From Crotalaria pallida (lineage: Eukaryota; Streptophyta; Magnoliopsida; Fabales; Fabaceae), in the NCBI GenBank assembly GCA_037953625.1, contig CM075649.1, positions 73,625,290 to 73,689,289 on the forward strand: a stretch of 64,000 nucleotides of DNA. Reading direction: 5' to 3'. Below the pieces are notes generated by a model. That model ran no database searches, was not told the origin of the DNA, and saw only the letters and a list, made by a program, of their open reading frames with translations. Made by a program: the position numbers and the translations under genes. Below are positions 27,901 to 39,620 of the stretch, piece after piece. The stretch's first letter is position 1; every line of letters starts with the position of its first letter.

Positions 27901-29500
27901 CATGAGTGTTGGAGGCTCTAACAAGTGTAGAATGGTTAATTGAATATTCTAAAGGCTTAGAATGGTCAAGGAATGTGTATTAGTACATACAAGAACCTTT
28001 AGAATGATCGTAAACAATGCTTGGTGCCCCAAGGGACGTAGAGGATGTATCACGAGTCCATGGAGACTCTAACAAGTGTAGAATGGTTAATGGAGTATTC
28101 TAAAGGCTTAGAATGGTCAAGGAATGTGTATTAGGATATATAAGAACCTTTAGAATGATCGTAACAATGCTTGTAGCCCCAAAGGACGTAGAGGATGTAG
28201 CACCTAGGAGGCTCTAACAAGTGTAGAATGGTTAAGAGAGTATTTTAAGGCTTAGATTCGTCTAGTATGTGTATTAGGACATATAAGAACCTTTAGAATG
28301 ATCCTAAACTATGCTTGGTGCCCCAAGGGACGTAGATTATGTAGCATGTGTCGTTGGAGGCTCTAACAAGTGTAGAATGGTTAACAGAGTATTCTAAAGA
28401 CTTAGAATGGTCTAGGAATGTGTATTAGGACATATAAGAACCTTTAGAATGATCATAAACAATGTTTGGTGCCCCAAAGGACATAAAGGATGTAGCATAG
28501 TCCTTGGAGGCTCTAACAGGTGTAGAATGGTTAAGAGAGTATTCTAAAGGCTACGAATGGTCTAGGCATGTTTAGTAGGACATATAAGAACCTTTAGAAT
28601 GATCCTAAAGAATGCTTGGTGCCCCAAGGGATGTAAAGGATGTAGCATGAGTCCTTGGAGGCTCTAACAAGTATAGAATGGTTAACAGAGTATTCTAAAG
28701 GCTTAGAATGGTCTAAGAATGTGTTTAAGGACATATAAGAACCCTCAGAATAATCCTAAACAATCCTTGATTCCCAAAGGGACGTAGAGGGTGAATCATG
28801 AGTCGTTGGAGGCTCTAACAAGTGTAGAATGGTTAATAGAGTATTCTAAAGGCTTAGAACGGTCTAGGAATGTGTATTAGGACATACAAGAACCTTTAGA
28901 ATGATCGTAAACAATGCTTGGTGCCCCAAGGGACGTAGAGGATGTATCACGAGTCCAAGGAGACTCTAAAGAGTGTAGAATGGTTAATGGAGTATTCTAA
29001 AGGCTTAGAATGGTCAAGGAATGTGTATTAGGACATACAAGAAACTTTAGAATGATCGTTAACAACGCTTGCTGCCCCAAGGGACGTGGAGGATGTAGCA
29101 TGAGTCCTTGGAGGCTCTAACAAGTGTAGAATGGTTAACAGAGTATTCTAAAGACTTAGAATGGTCTAGGAATGTGTATTAGGACATATAAGAACCTTTA
29201 GAATGATCATAAACAATGTTTGGTGCCCCAAAGAACTTAAAGGATGTAGCATGAGTCCTTGGAGGCTCTAACAGGTGTAGAATGGTTAAGAGAGTATTCT
29301 AAAGGCTACGAATGGTCTAGGCATGTTTAGTAGGACATATAAGAACCTTTAGAATGATCCTAAAGAAAGCTTGGTGCCCCAAGGGATGTAAAGGATGTAG
29401 CATGAGTCCTTGGAGGCTCTAAAAAGTATAGAATGGTTAACAGAGTATTCTAAAGGCTTAGAATGGTCTAGGAATATTTATTATGACATACAACAACCTT
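21972..29500 (+). repeat. Higher-order repeat of 3,045 bp (about 20 monomers)
   Basis: Long stretches repeat almost unchanged. The TTTGGTGCCCCAAAGGAC variant lies at 22,081, 25,420 and 28,465, spaced 3,339 and 3,045 bp. A second marker, GGTTCCCCAAGGGACGTGGA, lies at 23,761 and 27,100, again 3,339 bp apart. The 294-bp excess of the first copy is explained by an internal duplication: CGTAACAATGCTTGTAGCCC occurs at 24,821 and 25,115 within it. A third, partial and rearranged copy runs from about 28,370 to 29,500. Even rare private variants are kept between the copies, so this amplification looks recent. Confidence 0.85.
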
Positions 29501-29529
29501 TAGAATGATCGTAAACAATGCTTGGTGCC

Positions 29530-31600
29530 CCAAGTGACGTAGATTATGTAGCAATAGTCCTTGGAGGCTCTAACAAGTGTAGAATGGTTAAGAGAGTTTT
29601 CTAAAGGCTTATAATAGTATAGGCATGTGTATTAGGACATATAAGAACCTTTAGAATGATCGTAAACAATGATTGATGCCCCAAGGGATGTAGAGGATGT
29701 AGCATGAGTCGTTTGAGGCTCTAACAAGTGTAGAATGGTTAATAGAGTATTCTAAAGGCTTAGAATGGTCTAGGAATGTGTATTAGGACATATAAGAACC
29801 TTCAGAATGATCCTAAACAATGCTTGGTGTCCCAAGGGACGTAGAGGATGTAGCATGAGTCGTGGAGGCTCTAACAAGTGTAGAATTGTTAAAAGAGTAT
29901 TCTAAAGGCTTAGAATGGTCTAGGAATGTGTATTAGGACATATAAGAACTTTTAGAATGATCCTAAACAATGCTTGGTTCCCCAGGGGACGTAAAGGATG
30001 TAGCATGAGTCCTTACAGGCTCTAACAAGTGTAGAATGGTTAATAGAGTATTCTAAATACTTAGTATTGTCTAGGAATATGTATTAGGACATATAAGAAC
30101 CTTCAGAATGATCCTAAACAATGCTTAGTGCCCCAAGGAACGTAGAGGATGAATCATAAATCCTTGGAGGCTCTAACAAGTGTAGAATGGTTAATAGAGT
30201 ATTCTAAAGGCTTAGTATTGTCTAGGAAGTGTATTAGGACATATAAGAACCTTCAGAATGATCCTAAAGAATGCTTGGTGCCCCAAGGGACGTGAAGGAT
30301 GTAGCAAGAATCCTTGGAGACTCTAACAAGTGTAGAATGGTTAAGAGAGCATTCTAAAGGCTTATAATTGTCTAGGAATGTGTATTAGGACAAACAAGAA
30401 CCTTTAGAATGATCGTAAACAATGCTTGGTGCCCCAAGGTACGTAAAGGATGTAACGTGAGTCCTTGGAGGCTCTAACAAGTGTAGAATGGTTAATAGAG
30501 TATTCTAAAGGCTTAGAATGGTCTAGGAATGTGTATTAGGACATATAAAAACCTTCAGAATGATCCTAAACTATGCATGGTTCCCCTAGGAATGTAGAGG
30601 GTGAATCATAAATCCTTGGAGGCTCTAACAAGTGTAGAATGGTTAATAGAGTATTCTAAAGGCTTAGTATTGTCTAGGAAGTGTATTAGGGCATATAAGA
30701 ACCTTCAGAATGATCCTAAACAATGCTTGGTGCCCCAAGGGACGTAGAGGATGTAGCAAGAATCCTTGGAGACTCTAACAAGTGTAGAATGGTTAAGAGA
30801 GCATTCTAAAGGCTTATAATCGTCTAGGAATGTGTATTAGGACATACAAGAACCTTTAGAATGATCGTAAACAATGCTTGGTGCCCCAAGGGACGTAAAG
30901 GATGGAACATGAGTCCTTAGAGGCTCTAACAAGTGTAGAATGGTTAAGAGAGTATTTTAAAGGCTACGAATGGTCTAGGCATGTTTAGTAGGACATATAA
31001 GAACCTTTAGAATGATCCTAAAGAATGCTTGGTGCCCCAAGGGATGTAAAGGATGTAGCATGAGTCCTTGGAGGCTCTAACAACTATAGAATGGTTAATA
31101 GAGTATTCTAAAGGCTTAGAATGGTCTAGGAATATTTATTATGACATACAACAACCTTTAGAATGATCGTAAACAATGCTTGGTGCCCCAAGTGACGTAG
31201 ATTATGTAGCATGAGTCCTTGGAGGCTCTAACAAATGTAGAATGGTTAAGAGAGTTTTCTAAAGGCTTATAATAGTATAGGCATGTGTATTAGGACATAT
31301 AAGAACCTTTAGAATGATCGTAAGCAATGCTTGATGCCCCAAGGGATGTAGAGGATGTAGCATGAGTCGTTGGAGGCTCTAACAAGTGTAGAATGGATAA
31401 TAGAGTATTCTAAAGGCTTAGAATGGTCCAGGAATGTGTATTAGGACATATAAGAACCTTCAGAATGATCCTAAACAATGATTGGTGTCCCATGGGACGT
31501 AGAGGATGTAGCATGAGTCGTGGAGGCTCTAACAAGTGTAGAACGGTTAAAAGAGTATTCTAAAGGCTTAGAATGGTCTAGGAATGTGTATTAGGACATA
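29530..31600 (+). repeat. Higher-order repeat, about 1,658 bp (11-mer), partly second copy
   Basis: The variant ATAATAGTATAGGCATG occurs at 29,611 and 31,269 and the TGTCCCA variant with GAGTCGTGGAGG at about 29,830 and 31,488, both 1,658 bp apart. The second copy grades directly into the neighbouring 1,509-bp domain, so one domain probably arose from the other by loss or gain of a monomer. Confidence 0.65.
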
Positions 31601-34600
31601 TAAGAACCTTTAGAATTATCCTAAACAATTCTTGGTGCCCCAAGGGACGTAGAGGATGTAACATTAGTCCTTGGAGGCTCTAACAAGTGTAGAATGGTTA
31701 ATAGAGTGTTCTAAAGTCTTAGAATCGTCTGGGCAAGTGTATTAGGACATATAAGAACCTTTAGAATGATCCTAAACAATGCCTGGTGTCCCAAGGGACG
31801 TACAGGATGTAGCCTGAGTCGTTGGAGGCTCTAACATGTGTAAAATGGTTAATAGAGTATTCTAAACCCTTAGAATGGTCTAGGAATGTGTATTAGGACA
31901 TATAAGAACCCTTAGAATGAGCCTAAACAATGCTTGGTGCCCCAAGGGACGTAGAGGGTGAATCATGAGTCCTTGGAGGCTCTAACAAGTGTACAATGGT
32001 TAAGAGAGTATTCTAAAGGCTTTGAATAGTCTAGGAATGTGTATTAGGACATATAAGAACCTTTATAATGATCCTAAACAATGCTTGGAGTCCCAAGGGA
32101 CGTGAAGGATGTTGCATGATTCCTTGGAGGCTCTAACAAGTGTAGAATGGTTAATAGAGTATTCTAAAGGCTTATAATGGTCTAGGAATGTGTATTAGGA
32201 CATACAAGAACCTTTAGAATGATCGGAAACAATGCTTGGTGCCCCAAGGTACGTAATGGATGTAACGTGAGTCCTTGGAGGCTCTAACAAGTGTAGAATG
32301 GTTAATAGAGTATTCTAAAGGCTTAGAATGGTCTAGGAATGTGTAATAGGACATATAAAAACCTTCAGAATGATCCAAAACTATGCATGGTACCCCTAGG
32401 AATGTAGAGGGTGAATCATAAGTCCTTGGAGGCTCTAACAAGTGTACAATGGTTAAGAGAGTATTCTAAAGGCTTAGTATTGTCTAGGAAGTGTATTAGG
32501 ACATATAAGAACTTTCAGAATGATCCTAAACAATGCTTGGTGCCCCAAGGGACGTAGAGGATGTAACATGAATCCTTGGAGACTCTAACAAGTGTAGAAT
32601 GGTTAAGAGAGCATTCTAAAGGCTTATAATTTGTCTAGGAATGTGTATTAGGACATACAAGAACCTTTAGAATGATCGTAAACAATGCTTGGTGCCCCAA
32701 GGGACGTAAAGGATGGAACATGAGTCCTTGGAGGCTTTAACAAGTATAGAATGGTTAACAGAGTATTCTAAAGGCTTATAATGGTCGAGGAATGTGTATT
32801 AGGACATACAAGAACCTTTAGAATGATCGGAAACAATGCTTGGTGCCCCAAGGTACGTAAAGGATGTAACGTGAGTCCTTGGAGGCTCTAACAAGTGTAG
32901 AATGGTTAATAGAGTATTCTAAAGGCTTAGAATGGTCTAGGAATGTGTATTAGGACATATATGAACCTTTAGAATGATCCTAAACAATTCTTCGTGCCCC
33001 AAGGGACGTATAGGATGTAGCATGAGTCGTGGAGGCTCTAACAAGTGTAGAACGGTTAAAAGAGTATTCTAAAGGCTTAGAATGGTCTAGGAATGTGTAT
33101 TAGGACATATAAGAACCTTTAGAATGATCCTAAACAATGCTTGGTGCCCCAAGGGACGTAGAGGATGTAACATTAGTCCTTGGAGGCTCTAACAAGTGTA
33201 GAATGGTTAATAGAGTATTCTAAAGTCTTAGAATCGTGTAGGCAAGTGTATTAGGACATATAAGAACCTTTAGAATGATCCTAAACAATGCTTGGTGTCC
33301 CAAGGGACGTACAGGATGTAGCATGAGTCGTTGGAGGCTCTAACATGTGTAAAATGGTTAATAGAGTATTCTAAACCCTTAGAATGGTCTAGGAATGTGT
33401 ATTAGGACATATAAGAACCCTTAGAATGAGCCTAAACAATGCTTGGTGCCCCAAGGGACGTAGAGGGTGAATCATGAGTCCTTGGAGGCTCTAACAAGTG
33501 TACAATGGTTAAGAGAGTATTCTAAAGGCTTTGAATAGTCTAGGAATGTGTATTAGGACATATAAGAACCTTTATAATGATCCTAAACAATGCTTGGAGT
33601 CCCAAGGGACGTGAAGGATGTTGCATGATTCCTTGGAGGCTCTAACAAGTGTAGAATGGTTAATAGAGTATTCTAAAGGCTTATAATGGTCTAGGAATGT
33701 GTATTAGGACATACAAGAACCTTTAGAATGATCGGAAACAATGCTTGGTGCCCCAAGGTACGTAATGGATGTAACGTGAGTCCTTGGAGGCTCTAACAAG
33801 TGTAGAATGGTTAATAGAGTATTCTAAAGGCTTAGAATGGTCTAGGAATGTGTAATAGGACATATAAAAACCTTCAGAATGATCCAAAACTATGCATGGT
33901 ACCCCTAGGAATGTAGAGGGTGAATCATAAGTCCTTGGAGGCTCTAACAAGTGTACAATGGTTAAGAGAGTATTCTAAAGGCTTAGTATTGTCTAGGAAG
34001 TGTATTAGGACATATAAGAACTTTCAGAATGATCCTAAACAATGCTTGGTGCCCCAAGGGACGTAGAGGATGTAACATGAATCCTTGGAGACTCTAACAA
34101 GTGTAGAATGGTTAAGAGAGCATTCTAAAGGCTTATAATTTGTCTAGGAATGTGTATTAGGACATACAAGAACCTTTAGAATGATCGTAAACAATGCTTG
34201 GTGCCCCAAGGGACGTAAAGGATGGAACATGAGTCCTTGGAGGCTTTAACAAGTATAGAATGGTTAACAGAGTATTCTAAAGGCTTATAATGGTCGAGGA
34301 ATGTGTATTAGGACATACAAGAACCTTTAGAATGATCGGAAACAATGCTTGGTGCCCCAAGGTACGTAAAGGATGTAACGTGAGTCCTTGGAGGCTCTAA
34401 CAAGTGTAGAATGGTTAATAGAGTATTCTAAAGGCTTAGAATGGTCTAGGAATGTGTATTAGGACATATATGAACCTTTAGAATGATCCTAAACAATTCT
34501 TCGTGCCCCAAGGGACGTATAGGATGTAGCATGAGTCGTGGAGGCTCTAACAAGTGTAGAACGGTTAAAAGAGTATTCTAAAGGCTTAGAATGGTCTAGG

Positions 34601-37345
34601 AATGTGTATTAGGACATATAAGAACCTTTAGAATGATCCTAAACAATGCTTGGTGCCCCAAGGGACGTAGAGGATGTAACATTAGTCCTTGGAGGCTCTA
34701 ACAAGTGTAGAATGGTTAATAGAGTATTCTAAAGTCTTAGAATCGTGTAGGCAAGTGTATTAGGACATATAAGAACCTTTAGAATGATCCTAAACAATGC
34801 TTGGTGTCCCAAGGGACGTACAGGATGTAGCATGAGTCGTTGGAGGCTCTAACATGTGTAAAATGGTTAATAGAGTATTCTAAACCCTTAGAATGGTCTA
34901 GGAATGTGTATTAGGACATATAAGAACCCTTAGAATGAGCCTAAACAATGCTTGGTGCCCCAAGGGACGTAGAGGGTGAATCATGAGTCCTTGGAGGCTC
35001 TAACAAGTGTACAATGGTTAAGAGAGTATTCTAAAGGCTTTGAATAGTCTAGGAATGTCTATTAGGACATATAAGAACCTTTATAATGATCCTAAACAAT
35101 GCTTGGAGTCCCAAGGGACGTGAAGGATGTAGCATGATTCCTTGGAGGCTCTAACAAGTGTAGAATGGTTAATAGAGTATTCTAAAGGCTTATAATGGTC
35201 TAGGAATGTGTATTAGGACATACAAGAACCTTTAGAATGATCGGAAACAATGCTTGGTGCCCCAAGGTACGTAATGGATGTAACGTGAGTCCTTGGAGGC
35301 TCTAACAAGTGTAGAATGGTTAATAGAGTATTCTAAAGGCTTAGAATGGTCTAGGAATGTGTATTAGGACATATAAAAACCTTCAGAATGATCCAAAACT
35401 ATGCATGGTACCCCTAGGAATGTAGAGGGTGAATCATAAGTCCTTGGAGGCTCTAACAAGTGTACAATGGTTAAGAGAGTATTCTAAAGGCTTAGTATTG
35501 TCTAGGAAGTGTATTAGGACATATAAGAACTTTCAGAATGATCCTAAACAATGCTTGGTGCCCCAAGGGACGTAGAGGATGTAGCATGAATCCTTGGAGA
35601 CTCTCACAAGTGTAGAATGGTTAAGAGAGCATTCTAAAGGCTTATAATTTGTCTAGGAATGTGTATTAGGACATAGAAGAACCTTTAGAATGATCCTAAA
35701 CAATGCTTGGTGCCCCAAGAGACGTAGAGGATTTAGCATAAGTGCTTGGAGGCTCTAACAAGTGTAGCATGGCTAATAGGGTATTCTAAAGGCTTAGAAT
35801 GGTCTAGGAATGTGTATTAGGACATATACAAACCTTTAGAATGATCGGAAACAATGCTTGGTGCCCCAAGGTACGTAAAGGATGTAACGTGAGTCCTTGG
35901 AGGCTCTAACAAGTGTAGAATGGTTAATAGAGTATTCTAAAGGCTTAGAATGGTCTAGGAATGTGTATTAGGACATATATGAACCTTTAGAATGATCCTA
36001 AACAATTCTTCGTGCCCCAAGGGACGTATAGGATGTAGCATGAGTCGTGGAGGCTCTAACAAGTGTAGAACGGTTAAAAGAGTATTCTAAAGGCTTAGAA
36101 TGGTCTAGGAATGTGTATTAGGACATATAAGAACCTTTAGAATGATCCTAAACAATGCTTGGTGCCCCAAGGGACGTAGAGGATGTAACATTAGTCCTTG
36201 GAGGCTCTAACAAGTGTAGAATGGTTAATAGAGTATTCTAAAGTCTTAGAATCGTGTAGGAAAGTGTATTAGGACATATAAGAACCTTTAGAATGATCCT
36301 AAACAATGCTTGGTGTCCCAAGGGACGTACAGGATGTAGCATGAGTCGTTGGAGGCTCTAACATGTGTAAAATGGTTAATAGAGTATTCTAAACCCTTAG
36401 AATGGTCTAGGAATGTGTATTAGGACATATAAGAACCCTTAGAATGAGCCTAAACAATGCTTGGTGCCCCAAGGGACGTAGAGGGTGAATCATGAGTCCT
36501 TGGAGGCTCTAACAAGTGTACAATGGTTAAGAGAGTATTCTAAAGGCTTTGAATAGTCTAGGAATGTCTATTAGGACATATAAGAACCTTTATAATGATC
36601 CTAAACAATGCTTGGAGTCCCAAGGGACGTGAAGGATGTAGCATGATTCCTTGGAGGCTCTAACAAGTGTAGAATGGTTAATAGAGTATTCTAAAGGCTT
36701 ATAATGGTCTAGGAATGTGTATTAGGACATACAAGAACCTTTAGAATGATCGGAAACAATGCTTGGTGCCCCAAGGTACGTAAAGGATGTAACGTGAGTC
36801 CTTGGAGGCTCTAACAAGTGTAGAATGGTTAATAGAGTATTCTAAAGGCTTAGAATGGTCTAGGAATGTGTATTAGGACATATAAAAACCTTCAGAATGA
36901 TCCAAAACTATGCATGGTACCCTTAGGAATGTAGAGGGTGAATCATAAGTCCTTGGAGGCTCTAACAAGTGTAGAATGGTTAAGAGAGTATTCTAAAGGC
37001 TTAGTATTGTCTAGGAAGTGTATTAGGACATATAAGAACTTTCAGAATGATCCTAAACAATGCTTGGTGCCCCAAGGGACGTAGAGGATGTAGCATGAAT
37101 CCTTGGAGACTCTCACAAGTGTAGAATGGTTAAGAGAGCATTCTAAAGGCTTATAATTTGTCTAGGAATGTGTATTAGGACATATAAGAACCTTTAGAAT
37201 GATCCTAAACAATGCTTGGTGCCCCAAGAGACGTAGAGGATTTAGCATAAGTGCTTGGAGGCTCTAACAAGTGTAGCATGGTTAATAGGGTATTCTAAAG
37301 GCTTAGAATGGTCTAGGAATGTGTATTAGGACATATACAAACCTT
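31500..37345 (+). repeat. Higher-order repeat of 1,509 bp (10-mer), nearly four copies
   Basis: The marker CTTTAGAATGATCGGAAACA recurs at 32,212, 33,721, 35,230 and 36,739, exactly 1,509 bp apart each time. Copies one and two are almost base-for-base identical over long stretches. Copies three and four share a derived monomer (AAGAGACGTAGAGGATTTAGC), at about 35,716 and 37,225, not seen in the first two. The fourth copy ends near 37,345 by jumping into a different monomer. This is the most homogeneous part of the array and so probably its most recently amplified part. Confidence 0.9.
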
Positions 37346-39620
37346 TAGAATGATCCTAAACAATTCTTCGTGCCCCAAGGGACGTATAGGATGTAGCATT
37401 AGTCCTTGGAGGCTCTAACAAGTGTAGAATGGTTAATAGGGTATTCTAAAGGCTTAGAATGGTCTAGGAATGTGTATTAGGACATATATGAACCTTTAGA
37501 ATGATCCTAAACAATTCTTCGTTCCCCAAGGGACGTATATTATGTAGCATGAGTCCTTGGAGGCTCTAACAAGTGTAGAATGGTTAATAGGGTATTCTAA
37601 AGGCTTAGTATCGTCTAGGAATATGTATTGTGACATATAAGAACCTTTAGAATGATCCTAAACAATGCTTGGTTCCCCATGGGACGTACAGAATGTAGCA
37701 TGAGACCTTGGAGGCTCTAACAAGTGTAGAGTGGTTAATAGAGTATTCTAAAGGCTTAGAATGGTCTAGGAATGTGTATTAGGACATATAAGAACCTTTA
37801 GAATGATCACAAACAATGCTTGGTTCCCCAAGGGACGAATAGGATGTAGCATGAGTCCTTGGAGGCTCTAACAAGTGTAGAATGGTTAAGAGAGTATTCT
37901 AAAGGCTTAGTATGGTCTAGGAATGTGTATTAGGACATATAAGAACCTTTAGAATGATCCTAAACAATGCTTGGTGCCCCAAGGAACGTCTAGGATGTAG
38001 CATGAGTCCTTGGAGGCTCTAACAAGTGTAGAATGGTTAATAGAGTATTCTAAAGGCTTAGAATGGTCTAGGAATGTGTATTGGGACATATAAGAACCTT
38101 TAGAATGATCCTAAACAATGCTTGGTGCCCCAAGGGACGTATAGGATGTAACATGAGTCCTTGGAGGCTCTAACAAGTGTAGAATGGTTAATAGGGTATT
38201 CTAAAGGCTTAGTATCGTCTAGGAATATGTATTGGGACATATAAGAACCTTTAGAATGATCCTAAACAATGCTTGGTGCCCCAAGGGAGGTAGAGGATTT
38301 AGCATAAGTGCTTGGAGGCTCTAACAAGTGTAGCATGGTTAATAGGGTATTCTAAAGGCTTAGAATGGTCTAGGAATGTGTATTAGGACATATACGAACC
38401 TTTAGAATGATCCTAAACAATTCTTCGTTCCCCAAGGGACGTATAGGATGTAGCATGAGTCCTTGGAGGCTCTAACAAGTGTAGAATGGTTAATAGGGTA
38501 TTCTAAAGGCTTAGTATGGTATTGGAATGTGTATTAGGACATAAATGAACCATTAGAATGATCCTACACACAATGCTTGGTGCCCCAAGGGACGTATAGA
38601 TGTAGCATGAGTCCTTGGAGGCTCTAACAAGTGTAGAATGGTTAATAGGGTATTCTAAAGGCTTCGTATCGTCTAGGAATATGTATTGGGACATATAAGA
38701 ACCTTTAGAATGATCCTAAACAATGCTTGGTGCCCCAAGGGACGTAGAGGATGTAGCATGAGTCCTTGGAGGCTCTAACAAGTGTAGAATGGCTAATAGG
38801 GTATTCTAAAGGCTTAGTATCGTCTAGGAATATGTATTGGGACATATAAGAATCTTTAGAATGATCCTAAACAATGCTTGGTTCCCCAAGGGACGTAGAG
38901 GATGTAGCATAAGTGCTTGGAGGCTCTAACAAGTGTAGCATGGTTAATAGGGTATTCTAAAGGCTTAGAATGGTCTAGGAATGTGTATTAGGACATATAC
39001 GAACCTTTAGAATAATCCTAAACAATTCTTCATGCCCCAAGGGACGTATAGGATGTAGCATGAGTCCTTGGAGGCTCTAACAAGTGTAGAATGGTTAATA
39101 GGGTATTCTAAAGGCTTAGTATCGTCTAGGAATATGTATTGTGACATATAAGAACCTTTAGAATGATCCTAAACAATGCTTGGTGCCCCAAGGGACGTAG
39201 AGGATGTAGCATGAGTGCTTGGAGGCTCTAACAAGTGTAGAATGGTTAATAGGGTATTCTAAAGGCTTAGAATGGTCTGGGAATGTGTATTAGGACATAT
39301 ACGAACCTTTAGAATGATCCTAAACAATTCTTCGTGCCCCAAGGGACATATAGGATGTAGCATGAGTCCTTGGAAGCTCTAACAAGTGTAGAATGGTTAA
39401 TAGGGTATTCTAAAGGCTTAGAATGGTCTAGGAATGTGTATTAGGACATATATGAACCTTTAGAATGATCCTAAACAATTCTTCGTGCCCCAAGGGACGT
39501 ATAGGATGTAGCATGAGTCCTTGGAGGCTCTAACAAGTGTAGAATGGTTAATAGGGTATTCTAAAGGCTTAGTATCGTCTAGGAATATGTATTGTGACAT
39601 ATAAGAACCTTTAGAATGAT
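37345..39620 (+). repeat. Locally homogenised satellite segment
   Basis: Most monomers here share the variant GGTTAATAGGGTATTCTAAA followed by CTTAGTATCGTCTAGG or a close form, with CATATATGAACC or CATATACGAACC and CAATTCTTCGTGCCCC alternating with ordinary monomers. They look like short-range amplification of two to four monomers rather than a long unit. A separate four-monomer duplication of about 605 bp follows: the marker CTTATAAGATCTAGGCATG lies near 39,870 and again near 40,474. Confidence 0.6.

Noticed and set aside
32214..33950. Identical 75-codon reading frames on the minus strand, 1,509 bp apart
   Set aside because: They are satellite sequence read backwards; identity reflects the higher-order repeat, not selection on protein.
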